A stretch of 21,561 bases of DNA from CAIKZZ01 sp036742455 (GTDB taxonomy: Bacteria; Pseudomonadota; Gammaproteobacteria; Steroidobacterales; Steroidobacteraceae), in contig DAINQU010000035.1 in the NCBI GenBank assembly GCA_036742455.1, positions 1 through 21,561 on the forward strand. The letters run 5' to 3'. The position numbers and the translations under genes are program-made. A model generated the notes under the pieces. The model was given only the letters and a program-made list of their open reading frames with translations. It made no database searches and was not told the origin of the DNA. Positions 15,099 through 21,561 of this stretch are shown piece by piece (within the stretch, counting starts at the first letter, position 1; every line of letters starts with the position of its first letter).

Positions 15099-16108
15099 GC
15101 GCGGCCGTGTCGCTGGATCGCCGCTTGAGTGTGGCGCCGATGCTCGATTGGACCGACCGTCACTATCGGCATTTCGTGCGGCATATCGCGCCGAAAACGC
15201 TGCTGTACTCGGAAATGATCGTCGCTGAGGCCATTCTGCGCGGCGACCCCGAGCGTCTGCTCCGCTATTCGGATTGCGAGCACCCGCTCGCGCTGCAATT
15301 GGGCGGCAACGATCCGGCGCGCTTAGCGGCCGCAGCGCGGATCGGCGAAGACTTCGGTTACGACGAGATCAACCTCAACGTCGGCTGCCCCAGCGAGCGC
15401 GTGCAGAACGCGACCTTTGGCGCCTGTCTCATGGCGAACCCCGAGCGGGTGGCGGCCGGCGTTGCCGCCATGCGCGCCGCGGTACGCGTGCCGGTCACGG
15501 TGAAGTGCCGTATCGGTATCGACGATCAGGATCAGTACGAGTTTTTATTGCATTTTGTCGATACGGTCGCGGCGGCCGGTTGTACCGAATTTATTGTTCA
15601 CGCGCGCAAGGCGATCCTCGCCGGGCTGACCCCGCGCCAGAATCGCGATATCCCCCCGCTGCGCTACGACGTCGTCTACCGGCTCAAACGCGAGCGGCCG
15701 GCGCTATCGATTGTCATCAACGGCGGCATAAAGTCGGTGGCAGAAGCGTTGGATCACCGCGCCTGCGTGGACGGCGTCATGGTCGGTCGCGAGGCGTATC
15801 ACAACCCGTACGTGTTGGCGGAGTTGGAGGCGGCGTTATGGCCCGAGTCGCGTTACGAACCGCCCGCGCCGGCCGACTGGATCGCGATCCTCCGTCCGTA
15901 CATCGAGGCGGAGTTGGCGTCTGGGACACGTTTGCACTCGCTCAGTCGCCACTTGCTCGGTCTGTATGCCCATCGACCGGGCGCGCGATCCTTCCGGCGC
16001 GTGCTCTCCGAATTTGCGACGCGCCCCGGCGTCGGCTTCGAAGTGCTCGCAGCCGCGGTCAAGGCGGCGGAGGGCTCTGGTGGGACGGTGACAGACCTGA
16101 GCGGCTAA
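15095..16108 (+). CDS. dusA: tRNA-dihydrouridine(20/20a) synthase DusA
   Basis: The 337-residue FMN- and NADPH-dependent enzyme reduces uridines 20 and 20a in the D-loop of tRNA. It follows the E. coli DusA pattern: SVAPMLDWTDRHYRHF at 12-27, LALQLGG at 65-71, EINLNVGCPSERVQNATFGACLM with catalytic Cys98, VTVKCRIGIDD with Lys137, FIVHARKAILAGL with His169 and Lys172, INGGIKS, and VMVGREAYHNPY. The conserved DWTDRH and HARKA motifs separate DusA from DusB/DusC. The ATG at 15095 overlaps the ligase stop by ATGA, so it is translationally coupled. Length is normal. Confidence 0.96.
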   Translation: MSAAVSLDRRLSVAPMLDWTDRHYRHFVRHIAPKTLLYSEMIVAEAILRGDPERLLRYSDCEHPLALQLGGNDPARLAAAARIGEDFGYDEINLNVGCPSERVQNATFGACLMANPERVAAGVAAMRAAVRVPVTVKCRIGIDDQDQYEFLLHFVDTVAAAGCTEFIVHARKAILAGLTPRQNRDIPPLRYDVVYRLKRERPALSIVINGGIKSVAEALDHRACVDGVMVGREAYHNPYVLAELEAALWPESRYEPPAPADWIAILRPYIEAELASGTRLHSLSRHLLGLYAHRPGARSFRRVLSEFATRPGVGFEVLAAAVKAAEGSGGTVTDLSG

Positions 16109-16114
16109 CCGGCA

Positions 16115-16120
16115 TATAAT
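16115..16120 (+). promoter_or_regulatory. Putative -10 box directly upstream of the cyclase-FHA gene
   Basis: A perfect TATAAT ends 7 bp before the ATG at 16128. If used, transcription would begin at or next to the start codon, giving a leaderless mRNA. A possible -35 (GTGACA, 16088-16093) is 21 bp away, too far for a typical promoter, so the call is tentative. Confidence 0.35.
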
Positions 16121-16127
16121 TGGACGA

Positions 16128-17030
16128 ATGCACACGGACGTACAACTTGCAGTGCTGTTTGCCGACGTCGTCGGATCGACGCGGTTGTATGAGCGTCTCG
16201 GCGATACCAGCGCCCGTGCCCTCATCGGCGCGAGTCTCAATATCATGCGCGACGCCACGGTGTCGCACCGCGGCACCGTGATCAAGACCATGGGCGACGA
16301 GATCATGGCGACGTTCCCGTCGCCCTCCGATGCCATTGCCGCCGCGGCACGCATGCAGCGGGCACTGGCGGCCCACCCACCGCCGGCGGATGGGCTGAGC
16401 CGTGTGGCCATCCGGATCGGCTGCCATTTTGGGCCCGTGGTCCATGAAGAATTCGACGTGTTTGGCTCGACGGTGCACACCGCCAATCGGCTGACCAGTC
16501 TGGCCAAGGCCGGCCAGATCATGGTGACGGAGTCGGTGGTGTCGCGACTGGGTCCTGAGTGGCAGTCCGCGGTGCGGCACGTGGATGTCGCCACCCTGCG
16601 CGGGTTCAGCGACGAAACGGCGCTCTACGAAGTGGTTTGGCATTTCGAGGAGGCCACCGGGGTCATCCATATTCCCGCGCAAGGGGCCGGCGGTCGTACC
16701 CGATCGACGCGGTTACGGGTCGGTCTCAACGGCACGGAATGGACGCTGTCCGAGCCGCCCAGCGGCATTAACCTCGGTCGTGCTGAGGAAAACGACGTGA
16801 TGGTGCCCGGCAGTCTGGTGTCGCGGCTGCACGCCCGTATCGAAGCCCGCAAAGGCAGTTTTCAGTTCACCGACCAATCCACGAACGGCAGTTTTGTGCG
16901 GATGAACGGCGGGGACGTGCAGTTCGTGCGCCGTGACACGATCAGTCTCGAAGGCACGGGGACCATCGGGCTCGGCCGAGAGCCGAGCGCCGATGATCCG
17001 GGAACCGTGCATTACGCCTGCGAGGATTAG
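16128..17030 (+). CDS. Class III adenylate cyclase-like domain fused to an FHA domain
   Basis: The 300-residue soluble protein has an N-terminal class III nucleotide cyclase homology domain (about 5-170) and a C-terminal FHA domain (about 195-285). Metal-binding Asp13 lies in LFADVVGSTRLYE and Asp57 in TMGDEIMATF. Lys53 and Asp110 fit an ATP-selective cyclase, and Arg121 is kept. However, the usual Asn in the VNxAxR motif is His117 (VHTANR), so activity may be weak or altered. The FHA domain shows GR at 217-218, SRLH at 232-235 and TNGS at 252-255, so phosphothreonine binding looks intact. It could couple a Ser/Thr kinase signal to cAMP; SrkA is the only such kinase here and the link is speculative. 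It starts 19 bp after dusA and its stop overlaps that of pckG. Confidence 0.88.
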   Translation: MHTDVQLAVLFADVVGSTRLYERLGDTSARALIGASLNIMRDATVSHRGTVIKTMGDEIMATFPSPSDAIAAAARMQRALAAHPPPADGLSRVAIRIGCHFGPVVHEEFDVFGSTVHTANRLTSLAKAGQIMVTESVVSRLGPEWQSAVRHVDVATLRGFSDETALYEVVWHFEEATGVIHIPAQGAGGRTRSTRLRVGLNGTEWTLSEPPSGINLGRAEENDVMVPGSLVSRLHARIEARKGSFQFTDQSTNGSFVRMNGGDVQFVRRDTISLEGTGTIGLGREPSADDPGTVHYACED

Positions 17031-18799
17031 GCGTCCAAGCGCGCGAGTGCGCTGTCGATGAAGCGATGGAAGGCCGCGGGAACGCGATCCCCGTATTGCG
17101 CGAATTCCGCGAGCAGATGCGCATATTCGGTGCGCCATCCCGAGGCATCGACGGCCAATAACGACTCGAGCGTGGCCGTGTCGATGGACAACCCTTCGAG
17201 CGGTAAGTCCGCGGGGGAGGGCATGCATCCGATCGCGGTATCACGTGCCGGCGCGCGGCCGGCGACGCGTTCGAGCATCCAGGCCAAGACCCGCAGGTTG
17301 TCGCCGAACCCTGGCCAAAGGAAGCGGCCGTCGTCGTCTTGGCGGAACCAGTTCACGTGGAAGATCCGCGGCGGTTGGGTTAAGCGGTCGCCCACGTCCA
17401 ACCAATGTTGCCAGTAGTCCCCAAAGTGATAGCCACAGAACGGCTTCATCGCCATCGGGTCGCGACGGAGCACCCCGACGGCACCCGTCGCAGCGGCGGT
17501 CGTTTCCGAGGCGACACTGGCCCCCAGTAAGACGCCGTGGGCCCAGTCGTGGGCTTCACACACGAGCGGCGCCAGCGCGCGCCGCCGACCGCCGAAGAGG
17601 ATGGCCGAGATCGGCACGCCTGCGGGGTGGTCGGCTTCCTTCGCGTAGGCGGGATTGTTGCGCGCGGAGACCGTGAAGCGCGCGTTGGGGTGCGCAGCGG
17701 GGCCGTTTGCGCGTTCAAAGGGGCGGCCGCGCCAGTCGATCGCCGGTTGTCCGTCCAAGCCCTCCCACCACGGCTGGCCGTCGGCCGTGAGCCCGACGTT
17801 GGTGAACAGGGTGTCGCGCCGCACCATGTCGTAGGCATTGCGGTTGCTGCGGGGATTGGTGCCCGGGGCGACACCGAAATAACCGGCTTCGGGATTGATC
17901 GCCCACAGGCGGCCGTCGTCGCCGACGTGCAGCCAGGCGATGTCATCGCCGATGGTGCGTACCGTCCAGCCGGGCATCGACGCCGGCGGGATCAGCATGG
18001 CGAGGTTGGTTTTGCCGCACGCCGACGGGAAAGCGGCTGCCACGTAATAGGTTTCGCCGGCCGGATTGGTGATCGCCACCAATAACATGTGCTCGGCGAG
18101 CCAGCCCTCGTCGCGCGCTTGCCAACTGGCGATCCGTAAGGCGTGACACTTCTTGCCGAGCAGGGCGTTGCCGCCGTATCCCGAGCCAAAACTGCGGATC
18201 GACAGCTCTTCGGGGAAGTGCATGATGAAGCGGCGGTCGGGATTCAGATCGCCGGTGGAATGCATACCGCGCACAAACGAGCCTTCCCGCTCGATGCGGG
18301 CCAAGGCGGCGCTCCCCATCCGGGTCATGAGGCGCATGTTGAGGACCACGTACGGACTGTCGGTAATCTCGACACCGCAGCGCGCAAACGGCGACTCCAC
18401 CGGGCCCATGCAATACGGAACGACGTAAAGGGTCCGTCCGCGCATACAGCCGTGGAACAGGTCGTCCATCCGGGCGTGCGCTTCGGTGGGGTCCATCCAG
18501 TGGTTGTTCGGGCCCGCGTCCGCCGGGTCGCTCGTGCAGACGTAGGTCAAATGCTCCACCCGGGCCACGTCGGTCGGATCGGAGCGATAGAGATGGCAGC
18601 CCGGGTAGTCCGGGTGCAGCGGCGTCAACTCGCCCGCGGCGAGCAACGCGGACGTGAGGCGATCCGCCTCCTCTTGGCTGCCGTCGCACCAGTGCACGCG
18701 GTCGGGTTCGGTGAGCGCGGCGACCGCGCGGACCCATTCGGTCACGCTGTCGGCCGCAAGGTGCACGCGAGGGTACCAGTCTGCGGGAAGGCTGCTCAT
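17027..18799 (-). CDS. pckG: Phosphoenolpyruvate carboxykinase (GTP)
   Basis: The 590-residue enzyme converts oxaloacetate and GTP to phosphoenolpyruvate, GDP and CO2, the entry step of gluconeogenesis. From ATG 18799: VHWCDGS near 35-41, VVPYCMGP at 126-133, SFGSGYGGNALLGKKCHALRIAS at 203-225 containing the Mn2+/substrate Lys217, the GTP P-loop FPSACGKTN at 257-265 with the reactive Cys261, kinase-2 TIGDDIAWL at 282-290, and later AKEADHPAGVPISAILFGGRR and CGYHFGDYW. In the last motif His replaces the common Asn (CGYNFGDYW). Length is typical. The frame is open to a TTG at 18871, but ATG 18799 gives the family-like N-terminus and has a GGAG upstream (18811-18814). Confidence 0.95.
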   Translation of the reverse strand: MSSLPADWYPRVHLAADSVTEWVRAVAALTEPDRVHWCDGSQEEADRLTSALLAAGELTPLHPDYPGCHLYRSDPTDVARVEHLTYVCTSDPADAGPNNHWMDPTEAHARMDDLFHGCMRGRTLYVVPYCMGPVESPFARCGVEITDSPYVVLNMRLMTRMGSAALARIEREGSFVRGMHSTGDLNPDRRFIMHFPEELSIRSFGSGYGGNALLGKKCHALRIASWQARDEGWLAEHMLLVAITNPAGETYYVAAAFPSACGKTNLAMLIPPASMPGWTVRTIGDDIAWLHVGDDGRLWAINPEAGYFGVAPGTNPRSNRNAYDMVRRDTLFTNVGLTADGQPWWEGLDGQPAIDWRGRPFERANGPAAHPNARFTVSARNNPAYAKEADHPAGVPISAILFGGRRRALAPLVCEAHDWAHGVLLGASVASETTAAATGAVGVLRRDPMAMKPFCGYHFGDYWQHWLDVGDRLTQPPRIFHVNWFRQDDDGRFLWPGFGDNLRVLAWMLERVAGRAPARDTAIGCMPSPADLPLEGLSIDTATLESLLAVDASGWRTEYAHLLAEFAQYGDRVPAAFHRFIDSALARLDA

Positions 18800-18893
18800 G
18801 TAGTGACGAACTCCGTGGTCAACGGTGGAATAATAGGGGAAAAACAGCCATTTGCGGTGCCGCGACGGCAAAAATGTAGTGACTTCTGTAGTG
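18799..18893 (+). repeat. Three TGTAGTG direct repeats in the pckG-yoaA divergent region
   Basis: TGTAGTG occurs at 18799-18805, 18875-18881 and 18887-18893. The first two extend to the 10-mer ATGTAGTGAC. The last two are spaced 12 bp apart (start to start), roughly one helical turn, and overlap the yoaA promoter candidate; the first overlaps the pckG start codon. They may be binding sites for a shared regulator. Confidence 0.4.
18830..18835 (-). promoter_or_regulatory. Putative -10 box of pckG
   Basis: TATTAT on the minus strand (18830-18835) would start transcription near 18823, leaving a short leader that includes the GGAG at 18811-18814. No matching -35 is seen at 17-18 bp, which would suit an activator-dependent promoter. 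Confidence 0.3.
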
Positions 18894-18907
18894 CGTTAAT
18901 TGATAAT
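18879..18907 (+). promoter_or_regulatory. Putative promoter upstream of yoaA
   Basis: A -35 GTGACT (18879-18884) and a -10 GATAAT (18902-18907) are spaced by 17 bp in an AT-rich patch. The resulting leader to the yoaA ATG would be about 168 nt. Short open frames in the leader have no recognisable product. Confidence 0.4.
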
Positions 18908-19081
18908 AAAAACAGGGATTTGTCGCCTAATCGGCGCGGTCGACGCCCTTGCATTTCCTAACCGCCGAATGAAAACGTTTGTAATTGAGCCTCTTTGCCT
19001 CGCACGGCTTGCGCCGCTGCAGAGGGGCGGGGATGATGCGCGCACCGCAACAGCGGCCTCTTGGGAGCGACGGGCGTTTAC

Positions 19082-21022
19082 ATGTCGGACTGGCGATCGC
19101 TCCTCCTGCCCGACAGCCCGCTGGCCGATGTGCTCCCGGGATTCCAGCCCCGTGCGGAGCAGCTGCAGATGGCGGATGCCGTGGCCGCCGCGATCGAGGA
19201 GCGCAGCAGTCTTGTCGTCGAGGCAGGCACGGGAACGGGCAAAACGTTCGCCTACCTGATTCCTGTCCTGTACAGCGGCGCCAAAGTGCTGGTGTCGACC
19301 GGTACACGCAACCTGCAAGATCAGTTGTTTCACCGGGACTTGCCGGTCTTGGCGGGGCTGCTCGGCCGGCCCGTGCGGATCGCGCTCCTGAAGGGGCGCT
19401 CTAATTATTTGTGTCGTTACCGGCTGTCCTTGGAAGTGGCGGCCCCGCCGCTGCCTGGCTTTGACCGATCCCGGCAACGCGCGCTCAATCGTATCGTCCA
19501 ATGGTCGGAAACGACGGAATCGGGCGACATCGCCGAGGTCGATTCGGTGGCCGACAACGATCCGTTGTGGGCGGCGGTGACGTCGACCCGTGACAATTGC
19601 CTCGGGCAAGACTGTCCGGATTTTCGGCGTTGTCACGTACTGGCGGCGCGCCGCGAGGCGCAGGCGGCTGACCTGGTCGTGGTCAATCACCATTTGCTGT
19701 TAGCGGATATGGCGTTGCGGGAGGAGGGCTTCGGCGAGTTGCTGCCGGGCGCGCAGGCGGTGATCCTCGACGAGGCCCACCAGTTCCCGGAAGTAGCGGC
19801 GCAGTTCTTCGGGACGCGTTTCGGCTCGCGCGGTGTGCTGGCCTTGGTCCGCGACGCCGAACTCGAATTGACGCGCGCCGGGCTCATCGACGGCACCGCG
19901 CGCGGTCAATTGGCAGAGCTGGAGGGCGGCGTGTCGGCACTGTCGCTGAGTCTTTCCGGACTCGGCGATCGCATCGAATGGGCGCGCTTGCCGGACTCTG
20001 CCCTTGAGGCCGCGGAAGAACTGGCGATCGCGCTCGAAGGCGTGGCCGAGCGCTACGAGGATCCCGAGGTGGAAGCCGCGCCGGTGCGGCAGTGCGGCCG
20101 CCGTGCCGCGGAAATGGCGGCCCGATTGCGCGGTTTGTTGGCCTTTGACGGCTCGATGGGGCTGCAGTGGGTCGATAATGCGGCCCGTTACTTCACCTTC
20201 GAATTTATACCCTTTGAGGTCTCGGATCGGCTGCGGGCACAGTCCGAGGAGCGGCCGTGCGCCTGGATACACACCTCGGCCACCTTGGCCGTTGGGTCTG
20301 ATTTCGCGCACTACACCAGTCGCGTGGGTGCCGAGAACGCGCGGACGCTGTTGATCGCCAGCCCCTTTGACTACGCCAAGCAATCGCGTTTGTACCTTCC
20401 GCCCGGCCTGCCGGATCCCTCCGATCGGCTGTACAACCGCGCTCTGATCGAGGCGGCGTTGCCGCTGCTGCGGGCCGCCGGTGGGCGGGCCTTTTTGTTG
20501 TTCACGAGCCATCGCGCCTTGTCCGAAGCGGCGCACTTGTTGCGCGAAGCGATGGCCGCCGACGATCCCTTCCCCCTGCTCGTGCAGGGCGACATGCCCC
20601 GCGATGCCTTGGTGAAACGGTTCCGCGAAATCGGGCACGCGGTGTTGCTCGGTACCTCCAGTTTTTGGGAGGGCGTCGACGTCCGTGGGCCCGCGTTGTG
20701 CGTGGTGGTCATCGATAAACTGCCCTTTGCGTCGCCGGACGACCCGCTGCTGAAAGCGCGTCTCGAGGGGTTACGCCGCGCCGGCCGCAATGGTTTTGCG
20801 GATCACCAGATCCCCCAAGCGGTGTTAGCCCTCAAACAAGGGGTTGGGCGACTGATTCGGGATACGGCCGATTTCGGGGTGGTGATGGTGGGGGACCCGC
20901 GGCTACGCTCACGCAGTTACGGCCGCACGTTCTTGGCGAGCCTACCGGAGATGCCGTTGACGACCCGCGTGGACGAGGCGACGGCGTTCTTGCGACACCA
21001 TTTGGATGCGTTGGAAGAGTGA
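19082..21022 (+). CDS. yoaA: DinG-family iron-sulfur DNA helicase YoaA
   Basis: The 646-residue XPD/DinG-like superfamily 2 helicase unwinds DNA with 5'-3' polarity; in E. coli YoaA works with the DNA polymerase III chi subunit in repair of stalled forks. Walker A AGTGTGKT is at 48-55 and the DEAH box at 230-233 (VILDEAHQFPE). Four cysteines expected to hold a 4Fe-4S cluster are Cys111 (RSNYLCRYRL), Cys173, Cys178 and Cys184 (DNCLGQDCPDFRRC). Motif V is LLGTSSFWEGVDVRG and motif VI QGVGRLIRDTADFGVV. Similarity in recall is much closer to YoaA than DinG, and the adjacent tsaB matches the E. coli order. ATG 19082 (MSDWRSLLLPD) was preferred to the TTG at 19061. Confidence 0.94.
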   Translation: MSDWRSLLLPDSPLADVLPGFQPRAEQLQMADAVAAAIEERSSLVVEAGTGTGKTFAYLIPVLYSGAKVLVSTGTRNLQDQLFHRDLPVLAGLLGRPVRIALLKGRSNYLCRYRLSLEVAAPPLPGFDRSRQRALNRIVQWSETTESGDIAEVDSVADNDPLWAAVTSTRDNCLGQDCPDFRRCHVLAARREAQAADLVVVNHHLLLADMALREEGFGELLPGAQAVILDEAHQFPEVAAQFFGTRFGSRGVLALVRDAELELTRAGLIDGTARGQLAELEGGVSALSLSLSGLGDRIEWARLPDSALEAAEELAIALEGVAERYEDPEVEAAPVRQCGRRAAEMAARLRGLLAFDGSMGLQWVDNAARYFTFEFIPFEVSDRLRAQSEERPCAWIHTSATLAVGSDFAHYTSRVGAENARTLLIASPFDYAKQSRLYLPPGLPDPSDRLYNRALIEAALPLLRAAGGRAFLLFTSHRALSEAAHLLREAMAADDPFPLLVQGDMPRDALVKRFREIGHAVLLGTSSFWEGVDVRGPALCVVVIDKLPFASPDDPLLKARLEGLRRAGRNGFADHQIPQAVLALKQGVGRLIRDTADFGVVMVGDPRLRSRSYGRTFLASLPEMPLTTRVDEATAFLRHHLDALEE

Positions 21023-21030
21023 GTGCAGCG

Positions 21031-21561
21031 ATGCGACTACTGGCCCTCGATACCGCCACGGAAGCCCTCAGTGTCGCCTTGGACGACGACGGTCGACTGG
21101 TCGCCCACCGCTTTGCGGTGATTGGCCGCGGGCATGCGGAGGCGACCCTCCCATGGATCCACGAACTGCTCGACGAGGCCGGTTGGACGTTGCCGTCCAT
21201 CGACGCCATCGCCGTGGGGCGGGGGCCGGGCGCGTTCACCGGGGTGCGGATCGGCATCAGCGTCGCCCAAGGGCTCGCCCTCGGTCTCGGTGTGCCGGTT
21301 GTCGGAATTTCCGATCTGGAAGCCGTGGCTGTGGCGGCCGCCCAGCGCGCGCGCGCGGCCGGGCTGCACGCCGACACGGTGGTGGTGGCGCTTGATGCGC
21401 GGATGGGGGAGGTCTATGCGGCGGAAGGCCGCATCATCGGCGATGCGCTCGAGCTTCGCTGGGAGGCGCTGTGCGCCCCGGCCGAACTCGTGCGTCGCGT
21501 GGCTTGCGACGCCCATCCGATCTTGGCGGGTCATGGTTTTTCAGCGTATCCGGATCTTGCG
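21031..21561 (+). CDS. tsaB: tRNA threonylcarbamoyladenosine biosynthesis protein TsaB, partial
   Basis: The open frame of 177 codons reaches the window end without a stop. TsaB is the ASKHA-fold partner that with TsaD and TsaE makes the t6A modification at position 37 of ANN-decoding tRNAs. The N-terminus MRLLALDTATEALSVAL and the central GRGPGAFTGVRIGISVAQGLALGL are diagnostic (family GPGSFTGLRIG, here with Ala for Ser). LDARMGEVYAA follows near residue 124. The full protein is normally about 220-240 residues, so roughly 50 are missing. The ATG at 21031 follows the yoaA stop by 8 bp; an in-frame GTG at 21019 would overlap yoaA. The two genes are probably cotranscribed. Confidence 0.95.
   Translation, partial: MRLLALDTATEALSVALDDDGRLVAHRFAVIGRGHAEATLPWIHELLDEAGWTLPSIDAIAVGRGPGAFTGVRIGISVAQGLALGLGVPVVGISDLEAVAVAAAQRARAAGLHADTVVVALDARMGEVYAAEGRIIGDALELRWEALCAPAELVRRVACDAHPILAGHGFSAYPDLA

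Noticed and set aside
18800..18871. 24-residue N-terminal extension of PEP carboxykinase from a TTG
   Set aside because: The extension overlaps the promoter-like region and is absent from the family; ATG 18799 has a GGAG upstream.
18969..19259. Plus-strand open frame starting at ATG 18969 and overlapping the start of yoaA
   Set aside because: Most of it is a shifted frame of yoaA, Arg/Cys-rich with no motif.

Overview
This is a GC-rich chromosomal segment that most likely comes from a gammaproteobacterium. The evidence is gene content and order: a GlrK/QseG/GlrR-type histidine kinase, lipoprotein and response regulator operon; yoaA directly followed by tsaB; SrkA, DusA and TypA close to the E. 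coli proteins; and gltX flanked by tRNA-Val on one side and tRNA-Ala(GGC) on the other, which as I recall is also the E. coli arrangement. A GTP-type PEP carboxykinase points away from the enterics. I cannot name a genus. Most of the window is ordinary, densely packed core genome, with no rRNA, CRISPR array, insertion sequence or prophage.

Layout. 1-600: AT-richer patch on the minus strand with a BrnT-type toxin and an XRE-type partner that runs off the left edge, plus a palindrome that looks like an autoregulatory operator. 597-988: no convincing gene. 989-2823: tRNA-Val(CAC) on the minus strand, divergent from gltX, then tRNA-Ala(GGC) and tRNA-Glu(TTC). 2919-5071: a DegT-family aminotransferase followed by a flippase-like membrane protein. 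5125-9646 on the minus strand: galE, then a sensor kinase, lipoprotein and response regulator. 9733-11237: srkA and an unknown lipoprotein. 11325-16108: typA, an N-formylglutamate amidohydrolase-like gene, a GCS2-type carboxylate-amine ligase and dusA, tightly packed. 16128-17030: an adenylate cyclase-FHA protein. 17027-18799 on the minus strand: pckG. 19082-end: yoaA and the 5' part of tsaB.

The genes mainly serve translation and tRNA biology (gltX, three tRNAs, typA, dusA, tsaB), envelope sugars and envelope sensing (aminotransferase, flippase-like protein, galE, the GlrKR-like system, srkA), and gluconeogenesis (pckG).

The most notable points are: a GlrR-family regulator with an otherwise recognisable architecture that lacks the GAFTGA sigma-54 contact loop and one arginine-finger position; a 12-bp perfect inverted repeat between galE and srkA; a toxin-antitoxin pair with an apparent swapped antitoxin class and a 17-bp palindrome; a cyclase-FHA protein with a His in place of the transition-state Asn; and a repeated TGTAGTG motif between pckG and yoaA. 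I did not find a clearly new multi-gene system. The amidohydrolase/ligase pair downstream of typA is the best candidate for undescribed chemistry.
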